DNA of 17,798 nt, from assembly GCA_934358955.1 (NCBI GenBank), contig CAKRLC010000057.1, forward strand, positions 1-17,798, in the 5' to 3' direction. Below are positions 7,285 through 14,995 of this stretch, piece by piece. Source of the stretch: an uncultured Roseburia sp. (GTDB taxonomy: Bacteria; Bacillota; Clostridia; Lachnospirales; Lachnospiraceae). The notes under the pieces are model-generated. The model worked only from the letters and a program-made list of their open reading frames with translations, had not been told where the DNA came from and ran no database searches. Each line of letters opens with the position of its first letter. Position 1 is the stretch's first letter. A program made the position numbers and the translations under genes.

Positions 7285-8691
7285 TTACAGGTCAAATCCA
7301 AAATAGCTGACAGCGTTATTGTAAGAAATTCCACACACGATTTCTTTTAATGCTTTGTAATCAGCCGGATATTCTCCGTTTTCGACCCATCCACCGATCA
7401 ATTCACACATGACTCTGCGAAAATATTCATGTCTTGTATAAGATAAAAAGCTTCTTGAATCGGTAAGCATACCGACAAAATTTGCAAGTAATCCAAGATT
7501 TGCAAGTGATGTCATCTGTGCGATCATTCCTGCTTTGTGGTCATTAAACCACCATGCGCATCCATGCTGGATTTTTCCAGCCACTTCTGTCCCCTGGAAA
7601 CATCCAAGAATCGTTCCGATCGCTTCGTTATCATTTGGATTCAGTGAATACAGAATTGTCTTTGGAAGCTCATCTGTTGTGATCAGGGAATTCAAAAAAT
7701 CTGCCATCTCTGCACTTGGTGCATAATTATTGATACAGTCATATCCTGTATCCGGGCCTAATTGTCTGTACATCTTCGCATTGTTATCTCTCTTGCAGCC
7801 ATAATGGATCTGCATGATCCAATTCATTTCATGATATGCTTTTCCTGCAAACTGCATAAATGCTGTCTTGAAGATCATTTCTTCTTCTCTTGAAATTTTC
7901 TCTCCATTCAGACTCTTTTTAAAGATTTCATCTACCTTTTCATCAGATGCCGGTGCATACATAATATATTCCAATGCATGGTCAGATACCTTGCATCCCA
8001 TATGCGCGAAAAATTCCATTCTCCTGCGAAGTGCTTCTTTTAACTCTGCAAATCCTGTAATTTTAACTCCACTGACTTCGGAAAGTTTTTTCACATACTC
8101 CGGATATTCCGGTTTTTCCAGATTCATAGCCTTATCCGGGCGCCATGCCGGAAGCACTTTTACCTCAAAGCTGTCATCTTCTGCAAGTACTTTATGCCAT
8201 TTCAGATTATCTACCGGATCGTCTGTCGTGCAAATTAATTTTACATTTGATTTACGAATGATATTTCTGACTGACATTCCGTCTTCCTGAAGTTTTTCGT
8301 TGCACAGATTCCATACTTCTTCTGCAGTATCACCATTCAGATAACCGGTATATCCAAAATAACGCTGTAATTCCAGATGACTCCAGTGATAGAGTGGATT
8401 CCCGATTGCTTTTCCTAACGTTTCTGCCCATTTCTGAAATTTTTCACGGTCACTGGCTCCACCTGTAATATAATATTCACCCACTCCGTTTGATCTCATC
8501 TGACGCCATTTATAATGATCGCCACCGAGCCATACCTGGGTAATGTTATCGAATCTGCGGTCCTCTGCAATTTCCTGCGGATTAATATGACAGTGGTAAT
8601 CCAGGATTGGCATATTTTTTGAATACTCGTGGAATAATTTTTTTGAAGTTTCTGTTGTAAGTAAAAAGTCTTTATCCATAAATTGTTTCAT
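7285..8691 (-). CDS. uxaC: Glucuronate/galacturonate isomerase (uronate isomerase)
   Basis: 468 residues, matching the family length of about 470. UxaC (EC 5.3.1.12) interconverts D-galacturonate with D-tagaturonate and D-glucuronate with D-fructuronate in the cytoplasm. It is a TIM-barrel enzyme of the amidohydrolase superfamily. The N-terminus aligns well with E. coli UxaC (MKQFMDKDFLLTTE). The metal-binding HxH is at H33/H35 in DYHCHINP. Other family stretches are GDHYKWRQMRSNGV at 57-70, NPLYHWSHLELQRYFG, and near the C-terminus LTDSRSFLSYTRHEYFRR. The ATG at 8691 fits the family start, although its ribosome site is poor (GCGGGA). It is the first gene of the minus-strand arm and is followed by the LacI regulator. 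An operator-like palindrome lies 45 bases upstream. It supplies the substrate for the divergently encoded UxaB. Confidence 0.97.
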   Translation of the reverse strand: MKQFMDKDFLLTTETSKKLFHEYSKNMPILDYHCHINPQEIAEDRRFDNITQVWLGGDHYKWRQMRSNGVGEYYITGGASDREKFQKWAETLGKAIGNPLYHWSHLELQRYFGYTGYLNGDTAEEVWNLCNEKLQEDGMSVRNIIRKSNVKLICTTDDPVDNLKWHKVLAEDDSFEVKVLPAWRPDKAMNLEKPEYPEYVKKLSEVSGVKITGFAELKEALRRRMEFFAHMGCKVSDHALEYIMYAPASDEKVDEIFKKSLNGEKISREEEMIFKTAFMQFAGKAYHEMNWIMQIHYGCKRDNNAKMYRQLGPDTGYDCINNYAPSAEMADFLNSLITTDELPKTILYSLNPNDNEAIGTILGCFQGTEVAGKIQHGCAWWFNDHKAGMIAQMTSLANLGLLANFVGMLTDSRSFLSYTRHEYFRRVMCELIGGWVENGEYPADYKALKEIVCGISYNNAVSYFGFDL

Positions 8692-8736
8692 TGTTCTAAT
8701 TCCCGCTTTCTTTTATTCATTTTATCAAATTTCCTT

Positions 8737-8754
8737 TATGAAAGCCATTACATT
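8737..8754. promoter_or_regulatory. LacI-type operator O1, uxaC side
   Basis: TATGAAAGCCATTACATT is an imperfect palindrome that matches the site at 8915-8932 at 15 of 18 positions, in the same orientation. It begins 8 bases after the predicted uxaC -10 box, so a bound repressor would cover the transcription start. It differs from the CcpA cre consensus at one key position, with C in place of the central G. Confidence 0.7.
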
Positions 8755-8762
8755 TTAATTTC

Positions 8763-8791
8763 AGTATAGGACAATCATCATGCACTTACAA
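8763..8791 (-). promoter_or_regulatory. Predicted uxaC promoter
   Basis: On the minus strand, TTGTAA (8791-8786), a 17-base spacer, then TATACT (8768-8763). The -10 is 5/6 and the -35 is 4/6 to consensus. Transcription would begin at the edge of operator O1, with a leader of about 65 bases. Confidence 0.65.
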
Positions 8792-8884
8792 GTTTTATAT
8801 TATGATCGATTTCCAAGACGGATTCTTTATTTTCTTCTGCTTTTGCATAGTTCGATAATTATTTAAGTTTGTTAAGTTTTTCTA

Positions 8885-8913
8885 TTGACGTTTTTTCACA
8901 TACGATGTAACTT
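8885..8913 (+). promoter_or_regulatory. Predicted uxaA promoter
   Basis: TTGACG at 8885-8890 (5/6 to consensus), a 17-base spacer and a poor -10, TAACTT, at 8908-8913. The -10 ends one base before operator O2. The -35 is convincing; the exact -10 is uncertain. Confidence 0.45.
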
Positions 8914-8914
8914 T

Positions 8915-8932
8915 AATGTAAGCCCTTACATT
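8915..8932. promoter_or_regulatory. LacI-type operator O2, uxaA side
   Basis: AATGTAAGCCCTTACATT is a perfect palindrome of 8-base arms (AATGTAAG and CTTACATT) around CC. It lies across the expected uxaA start of transcription and 31 bases before the start codon. Its size and half-site form suit a LacI-family dimer, and the adjacent LacI gene is the obvious candidate. CcpA is the main alternative, since only the central G of the cre consensus is missing. Confidence 0.78.
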
Positions 8933-8963
8933 CCAATTCATATAAAGGAGGTCTGTTGATTCA

Positions 8964-10445
8964 TTGAAATCTTTTATTAAAATCAATCCATCAGATAATG
9001 TAGCAGTTGCACTTGTACCATTAGCAAAAGGCACTGTGGTCAAACTTGATGACATAACACTTACTCTGACTGAAGACATCATGCAGGGTCACAAGTTTTC
9101 ATTAAAAAATTTAAAACCGGGCGATTCCATTATCAAATATGGTAATCCGATCGGACATGCAACCGCAGAGATTCCTGCCGGTTCATGGATCCACACACAT
9201 AATTTAAAAACCGGACTTGGAGACCTGCTTACTTATACATATAATAAGAACGTTTCTGATCTTCCTCAGAAAGAACCAAAATTCTTTCAGGGGTATCGCA
9301 GAAAAGACGGACGTGTCGGTGTCCGTAACGAAATCTGGATCATTCCAACGGTAGGCTGCGTCAATAATGTCGTTACTGCCATTGAACGAGGTTCCCAGAA
9401 ATACATCACCGATCAGATCGACAGTGTCTGTTCATTTCCACATCCTTATGGCTGCTCCCAGATGGGGGATGACCAGAACAACACACGCCAGATTCTCGCT
9501 GATCTAATTAATCATCCGAATGCTGCAGGCGTTCTTGTTCTTGGACTCGGTTGTGAAAACAGCAATATTGATGAGTTAAAAAAATATATTGGCGATTACG
9601 ATGCGGAACGTGTCCGTTTTCTCGTTGCACAGGAATGTGAAGACGAAATCAGCGAGGGCGTCGAAATTGTAAAGCAACTGATTTCCTATGCTTCTGCTTT
9701 TAAAAGAGAACCGATCAGCGCATCTGAGTTGATCATTGGTATGAAATGCGGAGGTTCTGACGGTTTATCCGGCATTACAGCCAATCCTACCGTAGGCGCA
9801 TTTTCCGACAAACTGATTGCCATGGGCGGATCCACCATACTTACAGAAGTTCCGGAAATGTTTGGTGCAGAAGTATCTCTTATGAACCGCTGTGAAACAG
9901 AGGATTTGTTTCACCAGACCGTAACGCTTGTCAATGACTTCAAAAATTATTTTAAAAGCCATAACCAGACTATTTATGAAAATCCTTCTCCTGGAAATAA
10001 AAAAGGTGGAATTTCCAGTCTGGAAGATAAATCTTTGGGATGCACGCAAAAATCCGGAAGTGCTCCTGTAAAGGGTGTTCTGTCCTACGGTGAACGAGTA
10101 AAAGAAAAGGGACTGAACCTTCTTAGTGCTCCCGGCAATGATCTTGTTGCTTCCACTGCCCTTGCTGCATCCGGTGCACATATTGTACTTTTTACTACAG
10201 GACGCGGAACACCATTTGCATGTCCTGTTCCTACCGTCAAGATTTCAACCAATAACCAGCTTGCAGCAAAAAAGCAGAACTGGATTGATTTCAACTGTGG
10301 AGTCATCGTCAATGACACTCCTATTGATGAGCTCTCAGACGATCTTTTAGATTTTGTACTCGATATTGCTTCCGGGAAAAAATCCAAATCCGAAGAAGCC
10401 GGATTTCATGATATGGCTATTTTTAAACAGGGAGTTACTTTATAA
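8964..10445 (+). CDS. uxaA: Altronate dehydratase
   Basis: 493 residues against about 495 in E. coli. UxaA (EC 4.2.1.7) dehydrates D-altronate to 2-keto-3-deoxy-D-gluconate and needs a metal. An N-terminal SAF domain (about 1-95, with NVAVALVPL and GHKFSLKNLKPGDSIIKYG) is joined to the catalytic altronase domain. That domain has the family motif GYRRKDGRVGVRNE at 110-123, cysteine-bearing loops GCVNN, HPYGCSQMGDD and GLGCENS, and GMKCGGSDGLSGITANP near 255. The start is TTG at 8964, since no ATG or GTG lies in frame nearby and the first residues line up with E. coli UxaA. A strong AAAGGAGG lies 12 bases upstream, a longer gap than usual, which may limit translation. It is the first gene of the plus-strand operon and is followed 30 bases later by uxaB. 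Confidence 0.96.
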   Translation: MKSFIKINPSDNVAVALVPLAKGTVVKLDDITLTLTEDIMQGHKFSLKNLKPGDSIIKYGNPIGHATAEIPAGSWIHTHNLKTGLGDLLTYTYNKNVSDLPQKEPKFFQGYRRKDGRVGVRNEIWIIPTVGCVNNVVTAIERGSQKYITDQIDSVCSFPHPYGCSQMGDDQNNTRQILADLINHPNAAGVLVLGLGCENSNIDELKKYIGDYDAERVRFLVAQECEDEISEGVEIVKQLISYASAFKREPISASELIIGMKCGGSDGLSGITANPTVGAFSDKLIAMGGSTILTEVPEMFGAEVSLMNRCETEDLFHQTVTLVNDFKNYFKSHNQTIYENPSPGNKKGGISSLEDKSLGCTQKSGSAPVKGVLSYGERVKEKGLNLLSAPGNDLVASTALAASGAHIVLFTTGRGTPFACPVPTVKISTNNQLAAKKQNWIDFNCGVIVNDTPIDELSDDLLDFVLDIASGKKSKSEEAGFHDMAIFKQGVTL

Positions 10446-10475
10446 ACCAATCTATTTTTATGAAAGGATAAAAAA

Positions 10476-11960
10476 ATGAAAAAATTATCTTATGCAACAT
10501 TAAAAGAACAGGGTTATGACGGTTATCTGCTTGAATCAGCACCGGAACGCGTTTTGCAGTTTGGCGAAGGAAATTTTCTTCGTGCCTTCGTAGATTATTT
10601 TATCGATGAATTAAATGAAAAAGCCGGTTTTAATTCAAAAGTAGTACTGTGCCAGCCAATCGCACCCGGACTTGCCGATACGATCAATGAACAGGAGGGG
10701 CTCTATACTTTATTCCTCCGTGGCTTCCAGGATGGCCAGAAAGTGAATAAAAAACGTGTTATTTCCTGTGTGAGCCGCTGCCTCAACCCATATCAGGACT
10801 ACGAAGCTGTTCTTGCATGTGCAGACAACCCGGATCTCCGCTTTATTGCCTGCAACACAACGGAAGCCGGTATCGCTTATGATCCTTCCTGCCAGTTTAC
10901 CGATGTTCCTGCAAGCAGTTATCCTGGAAAACTGACTCAGTTCCTCTATCGCCGTTTCCAGAAGTTTGGCCAGGAAACCGGCAAAGGATTTCTCATTCTT
11001 TCCTGTGAATTGATCGACAACAATGGAAAAGAGCTGGAAAAATGTGTGTTGGAATATGCCAGACAGTGGAATCTCGGTGAAGATTTTATAAACTGGGTCA
11101 AAGCAGAAAATACGTTCTGTTCCACATTAGTAGACCGTATTGTAACAGGTTATCCACGCAATGAAGCTACTGCGATCTGTGAAGAACTCGGTTACGAAGA
11201 CAATCTGATCGACACCGGTGAAATTTTCGGATTCTGGGTAATTGAGGGGCCTCAGTCGATCAAAGATGAATTCCCTGTAGACAAAGCAAATCTTCCTATC
11301 CTTATCACGGATAATCACAAACCATACAAACAAAGAAAAGTACGCATCTTAAATGGTGCCCACACTTCTTTTGTACTTGGTGCTTACCTTGCCGGACAGG
11401 ATATTGTAAGAGACTGTATGAATGATGATGTAATCTGTGGATTTATGAATAAAACAATCTATGACGAGATCATCCCTACACTGGATCTTCCAAAAGCGGA
11501 ACTGAAAGATTTTGCTGCTGCTGTTACAGAGCGTTTCAAAAACCCATTTATTGACCATGCATTGCTTGCCATTTCCCTGAACTCAACATCAAAATGGAAA
11601 GCCCGTGTTATGCCTTCCCTGAAAGGCTATGTAGAGCGTAAAGGGGAACTTCCTGCATGTATCACTGCGTCCTTCGCATTCTATATTGCCTTCTACAACG
11701 GATATGCGCTGACAGAGGATGGTCTTACAGCCAAAAGAGCCAATAATGAATATACGGTAAAAGATGACAAAGCCATCTTAGAATTCTATCTTGCTCACAA
11801 GGATGATTCTGTTTCCGATCTGGTTCATGCAGTATGTACAAATACAGACTTCTGGGGAGAAGACCTGACTCAGATTCCAGGATTCGAAAATGCTGTATGC
11901 AATTATTTAACCCAGATCCGTGAAAAAGGCACCTATGAGGTAATGCATGGACTGTTATAA
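10476..11960 (+). CDS. uxaB: Tagaturonate reductase (altronate oxidoreductase)
   Basis: 494 residues, a member of the mannitol dehydrogenase/UxaB family. UxaB (EC 1.1.1.58) reduces D-tagaturonate to D-altronate with NADH. The N-terminal dinucleotide-binding segment VLQFGEGNFLRAF is at about 26-38. The family catalytic stretch KVRILNGAHT starts at residue 288. The C-terminal helical domain contains NSTSKWKARVMPSLKGY. The start has AAAGGAT upstream. The neighbours uxaA and kdgA, and uxaC in the divergent arm, favour tagaturonate reductase over fructuronate reductase (UxuB), a close relative; activity on both substrates is possible because UxaC also makes fructuronate. A hairpin separates it from kdgA. 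Confidence 0.95.
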   Translation: MKKLSYATLKEQGYDGYLLESAPERVLQFGEGNFLRAFVDYFIDELNEKAGFNSKVVLCQPIAPGLADTINEQEGLYTLFLRGFQDGQKVNKKRVISCVSRCLNPYQDYEAVLACADNPDLRFIACNTTEAGIAYDPSCQFTDVPASSYPGKLTQFLYRRFQKFGQETGKGFLILSCELIDNNGKELEKCVLEYARQWNLGEDFINWVKAENTFCSTLVDRIVTGYPRNEATAICEELGYEDNLIDTGEIFGFWVIEGPQSIKDEFPVDKANLPILITDNHKPYKQRKVRILNGAHTSFVLGAYLAGQDIVRDCMNDDVICGFMNKTIYDEIIPTLDLPKAELKDFAAAVTERFKNPFIDHALLAISLNSTSKWKARVMPSLKGYVERKGELPACITASFAFYIAFYNGYALTEDGLTAKRANNEYTVKDDKAILEFYLAHKDDSVSDLVHAVCTNTDFWGEDLTQIPGFENAVCNYLTQIREKGTYEVMHGLL

Positions 11961-11984
11961 TTATCCACTGTCAACCTGCCAATT

Positions 11985-12020
11985 TATCAGAAGCGCTCTG
12001 ATTTTCAGAGCCTTCTGATA
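11985..12020 (+). promoter_or_regulatory. Intercistronic hairpin between uxaB and kdgA
   Basis: TATCAGAAG (11985-11993) and GCTCTGA (11995-12001) pair with TCAGAGC (12005-12011) and CTTCTGATA (12012-12020), giving 16 bp with a single bulged C and a UUU loop. No U-run follows, so it is not a normal terminator. The right arm is shared with a second perfect palindrome, TTCTGATATCAGAA at 12013-12026, which ends where the kdgA ribosome site begins. It may protect the upstream mRNA, mark a processing site, or modulate kdgA translation. Confidence 0.6.
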
Positions 12021-12038
12021 TCAGAAAAGGAGATTTAA

Positions 12039-12683
12039 ATGATGAATACAACGTTAGAAAAATTGGGGCAGTTTGGTGTTGTGCCAGTTGTTGTACTGGA
12101 TGATGCAAAAGATGCAAAGCCATTAGCAAAGGCTCTCTGCGATGGCGGGCTTGCCTGTGCAGAAGTTACTTTCCGTACAGACGCAGCGGAAGAATCCATC
12201 CGTATTATGACAGAAGCTTACCCAGAAATGGTAGTCGGTGCAGGCACTGTTCTCACAACAGAACAGGTAGATCGTGCAGTCGCTGCAGGTGCAAGCTTTA
12301 TCGTGACTCCAGGGCTTGATCCTGAAATTGTCAAATACTGTATTGAAAAGAAGATTCCTATAACACCAGGAATCGTCACTCCAAGTGAACTTGCCCAGGC
12401 TTATACTCTTGGTCTTCGCCTTGTAAAATTTTTCCCTGCTCAGCCATCCGGCGGTCTTCCTATGATCAAAGCACTTGCTGCTCCATATCATATGATGCAG
12501 TTTATGCCTACCGGTGGTATCAGTGCCGCAACTCTACCTGATTACCTTCGTTATGAGAAAATTTTTGCATGTGGCGGAAGCTGGATGGTAAAAGGAGATC
12601 TCATTAAATCCGGCGATTTCAACAAAATTACAGCTCTTACAAAAGAAGCGGTTGAACTTGTCCGTTCTATCCGGGAGGTGTAA
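12039..12683 (+). CDS. kdgA: KDPG aldolase (2-keto-3-deoxy-6-phosphogluconate aldolase, Eda type)
   Basis: 214 residues, a class I aldolase of the KDPG/KHG family (EC 4.1.2.14) that splits KDPG into pyruvate and glyceraldehyde-3-phosphate. The catalytic glutamate is E42 in CAEVTFRT and the Schiff-base lysine is K130 in LVKFFPAQPSGG. The phosphate-binding loop is MPTGGIS at 156-162. The C-terminal CGGSWMVKGDLI is also typical. Two ATGs lie in tandem; the first, at 12039, has AAGGAG 6 bases upstream. The stop is five bases before the kdgK start, and the kdgK ribosome site lies within the last codons of kdgA, so translation is probably coupled. It provides the final step of the uronate route. 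Confidence 0.96.
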   Translation: MMNTTLEKLGQFGVVPVVVLDDAKDAKPLAKALCDGGLACAEVTFRTDAAEESIRIMTEAYPEMVVGAGTVLTTEQVDRAVAAGASFIVTPGLDPEIVKYCIEKKIPITPGIVTPSELAQAYTLGLRLVKFFPAQPSGGLPMIKALAAPYHMMQFMPTGGISAATLPDYLRYEKIFACGGSWMVKGDLIKSGDFNKITALTKEAVELVRSIREV

Positions 12684-12688
12684 TTGCC

Positions 12689-13717
12689 ATGGCAAAAGTT
12701 GTAACTTTAGGTGAAATTATGTTAAGACTCTCTCCTCCTGGATATCAGCGTTTCTCACAGGCAAACAATTTCGAAATTAATTACGGAGGTGCTGAGGCAA
12801 ATGTAGCTGCCTCTTTAGCTCAATTCGGTCATCATACACTTTTCTTATCCAAAATACCGCAAAATGCCATCGGGGATGCAGCAATCAGCACGCTTCGCAG
12901 CTTAAATGTAGATTGCAGCCATATCGCACGCGGTGGTAAGCGCCTCGGCATTTATTTTCTGGAAAACGGAGCCTCTGTCCGTCCTTCCAGTGTTGTGTAT
13001 GACCGCGCAGACTCTGCGATCACAAGTGCCTTACCTGACGAATTTGATTTCGATGAGATCTTTAAAGATGCCGATCTGTTTCATATTTCCGGTATCACTC
13101 CCGTATTAAGCAAAGAAGCAAAAGAGCTTACCTTTGCTGCATTAAAAAAGGCCAGGGAACACCATGTAATGGTATCCTTTGACCTGAATTACCGTTCTAA
13201 ACTATGGACATCTGGTGTAGAAGAAAAACAGAAAATGCTTTCCGAAATGATGGAATATGTTGATATCTGTTTTGGAAATGCACGCGATGCTGCAAAATGT
13301 CTCGGATATTCAGAAGCCGGCATTGATTTTATCAATGGAGATTACAGTATCTGTATTGACGAGGAGCATATGCGCAACGTATTAAACCATTACCATTTCA
13401 GTCATCTGATCACAACCCTCCGAAATAGTATCAGTGCATCTGACAATGGCTGGTCCGGGGCTGTCTGCACATCGGACGATTATTACAAAGGCCGTGATTA
13501 TATGCTTCATATTGTTGACCGTGTTGGCGGTGGAGATTCTTTCGCCTCCGGTTTTCTTCACGGAATCCTCTCTGATATGGGAAGCAGAAAATCACTTGAG
13601 TTCGGTCTTGCATCTGCTGCGATCAAGCATACGATTCCAGGAGATTTAAATTATATTAATGAATCAGAAGTTCTTGCCATGGTTGAAAGCGATGGTGCAG
13701 GACGGGTACAACGCTAA
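12689..13717 (+). CDS. kdgK: 2-keto-3-deoxygluconate kinase (PfkB family)
   Basis: 342 residues, a ribokinase/PfkB sugar kinase (EC 2.7.1.45) that phosphorylates KDG from UxaA to KDPG for KdgA. The N-terminal substrate-binding signature is GGAEANVAASLAQFG at 33-47. The PfkB second signature is DRVGGGDSFASGFLHG at 277-292, with the catalytic base D283. The mid-protein segment VSFDLNYRSKLW at 162-173 is typical of KDG kinases. The ATG is preceded by GGGAGG inside the end of kdgA. It is the last gene of the plus-strand operon, and a strong hairpin follows at 13774. Confidence 0.95.
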   Translation: MAKVVTLGEIMLRLSPPGYQRFSQANNFEINYGGAEANVAASLAQFGHHTLFLSKIPQNAIGDAAISTLRSLNVDCSHIARGGKRLGIYFLENGASVRPSSVVYDRADSAITSALPDEFDFDEIFKDADLFHISGITPVLSKEAKELTFAALKKAREHHVMVSFDLNYRSKLWTSGVEEKQKMLSEMMEYVDICFGNARDAAKCLGYSEAGIDFINGDYSICIDEEHMRNVLNHYHFSHLITTLRNSISASDNGWSGAVCTSDDYYKGRDYMLHIVDRVGGGDSFASGFLHGILSDMGSRKSLEFGLASAAIKHTIPGDLNYINESEVLAMVESDGAGRVQR

Positions 13718-13773
13718 TTGTACATTCCCCCTAAACTGTAACAAGTTTAAACCCATATTTTTCCTAATGAAAT

Positions 13774-13800
13774 GGGGCTGTCTGAGTTTCAGACAGCCCC
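13774..13800. terminator. GC-rich hairpin between convergent operons
   Basis: A perfect 12-bp stem, GGGGCTGTCTGA at 13774-13785 with TCAGACAGCCCC at 13789-13800, and a GTT loop. No real U-run follows on either strand, but the position between kdgK (plus) and the dehydrogenase gene (minus) suggests a shared two-way terminator or 3'-end stabiliser. Confidence 0.7.
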
Positions 13801-13858
13801 GCCCATAATATTCATTAACTATGCTATTTCTGTTCGTTTTCACAGAACCTGTTACCTA

Positions 13859-14962
13859 TTATTTACTGTTATACGATCCATGTCTTTCCTCTGTTATTTC
13901 GGATGGATCTGAAAAGTGGATCAGTACCTTCAGTTTACTTCCTCCATATCGGTGAAACTCTTCAAATGCTGCTGCAGCTTCTTCTAATTCATATTCCGAT
14001 TTTTTCTCTGCATCCGCGGAGCCTGGATTCATTACTATTTTTTCCAGATCAATTTCTCCACCTTTTACCAATTCAATCAGTTCCTGGAAATCTGCTTTTA
14101 ATGCATTTCTGGAGCCAAAAATACTTAACTCTTTCTTTTGGATTAATGTAAAATTGAAATCCAGATTTTTCTTTCCTACTCCAATCAGAACAATACGGCC
14201 GCCATAAGCTGCTGCATCAATACAGTTCTGGAACGTGGACGGAAGTCCAACCGCTTCAATACAGACATCAAACCCATGATGTTCCGCCGTGATCTGGCTC
14301 ACACTATTCATAAAGCTTTCCTCACTGTCATTTTTAATCATGCCTGCAAATCCGAATGTTTTATATGCATATTGAAGCTTTTCTTCTGCAACATCAGCAA
14401 TGTATACTTCTCCGCCTTTTGCCTTTGCTGCAATTGCTGCCAGGACACCGATCGTTCCTGCCCCAATGACAAGTACCTTATCGCCTTTTTTTATGTCTGC
14501 TCTTGATACTCCATGATAACTGATACAAAATGGTTCGATCAATGCCAGCTGGCGTGGATTCAATCCCATTCCATCATAAATACGTTCAACCGGCATTGTA
14601 ATATATTCAGAAAATGCCCCATCCCGCTGTGCGCCCATCGTTTCATTTGTTTCACAGCAATTTACGAGTCCTCTTTCACAGGAGTAGCATTTCTGACAAT
14701 TAAAATACGGATTACACGTTACGATCATTCCCGGTTTTAATCCTCTGTCATTTTCTCCAATTTCTACAATTTGTGCAGAAAATTCATGTCCCGGAATTCT
14801 TGGATAACTTGCATATGCAAAGGTTCCCCGATAAGTTCCCAAATCGCTGCCGCAAATTCCTCCGTATAAAATTTTTAACAATGCCTCCCCTTCTTTTACC
14901 TTTGGCATCTCTTTTTCTGTAATCTCAACTTTTCCAGGTTCTAAAATGGTGATCACTTTCAT
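13859..14962 (-). CDS. Zinc-dependent MDR dehydrogenase, polyol/sugar-acid type
   Basis: 367 residues from the ATG at 14962, chosen for its AAGGAGA site; an upstream in-frame ATG 8 codons away has none. It belongs to the medium-chain sorbitol/threonine/idonate dehydrogenase group. The catalytic zinc site is C37 (GGICGSD), H59-E60 (PGHEF) and probably E143 (IEPF). The structural zinc cysteines are C89, C92, C95 and C103. The nucleotide loop is GAGTIG at 167-172, and D190 at the end of the next strand favours NAD over NADP. The substrate cannot be read from sequence. It is the last gene of the amidohydrolase operon, 33 bases after its neighbour. Given the adjacent uxa locus, oxidation of an aldonate at C5 (L-galactonate or L-gulonate type) is an attractive guess. 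Confidence 0.88.
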   Translation of the reverse strand: MKVITILEPGKVEITEKEMPKVKEGEALLKILYGGICGSDLGTYRGTFAYASYPRIPGHEFSAQIVEIGENDRGLKPGMIVTCNPYFNCQKCYSCERGLVNCCETNETMGAQRDGAFSEYITMPVERIYDGMGLNPRQLALIEPFCISYHGVSRADIKKGDKVLVIGAGTIGVLAAIAAKAKGGEVYIADVAEEKLQYAYKTFGFAGMIKNDSEESFMNSVSQITAEHHGFDVCIEAVGLPSTFQNCIDAAAYGGRIVLIGVGKKNLDFNFTLIQKKELSIFGSRNALKADFQELIELVKGGEIDLEKIVMNPGSADAEKKSEYELEEAAAAFEEFHRYGGSKLKVLIHFSDPSEITEERHGSYNSK

Positions 14963-14995
14963 TCTTATATTCTCCTTCTCCCACAAGCTATTTGA

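Larger units (their letters stand above)
8692..8963. promoter_or_regulatory. Divergent control region between uxaC and uxaA
   Basis: 272 bases with a promoter facing each way and a LacI-type palindrome just downstream of each -10 box. The palindrome centres are 178 bp apart, close to 17 helical turns. Extra half-sites occur: CTTACA at 8785-8790 overlaps the uxaC -35, and ATGTAA at 8905-8910 lies 11 bases before the matching bases of the right-hand palindrome. The central stretch 8792-8884 is AT-rich, with no ORF and no clear structure. Confidence 0.8.

Noticed and set aside
7285..13717. Full glucuronate pathway
   Set aside because: There is no mannonate dehydratase (uxuA) or separate uxuB; only the galacturonate branch is complete in the window.
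13859..14986. Longer start for the zinc dehydrogenase and, likewise, a start at 17185 for the amidohydrolase
   Set aside because: Neither upstream ATG has a ribosome site, whereas the ATGs at 14962 and 17095 have strong ones and match normal family N-termini.
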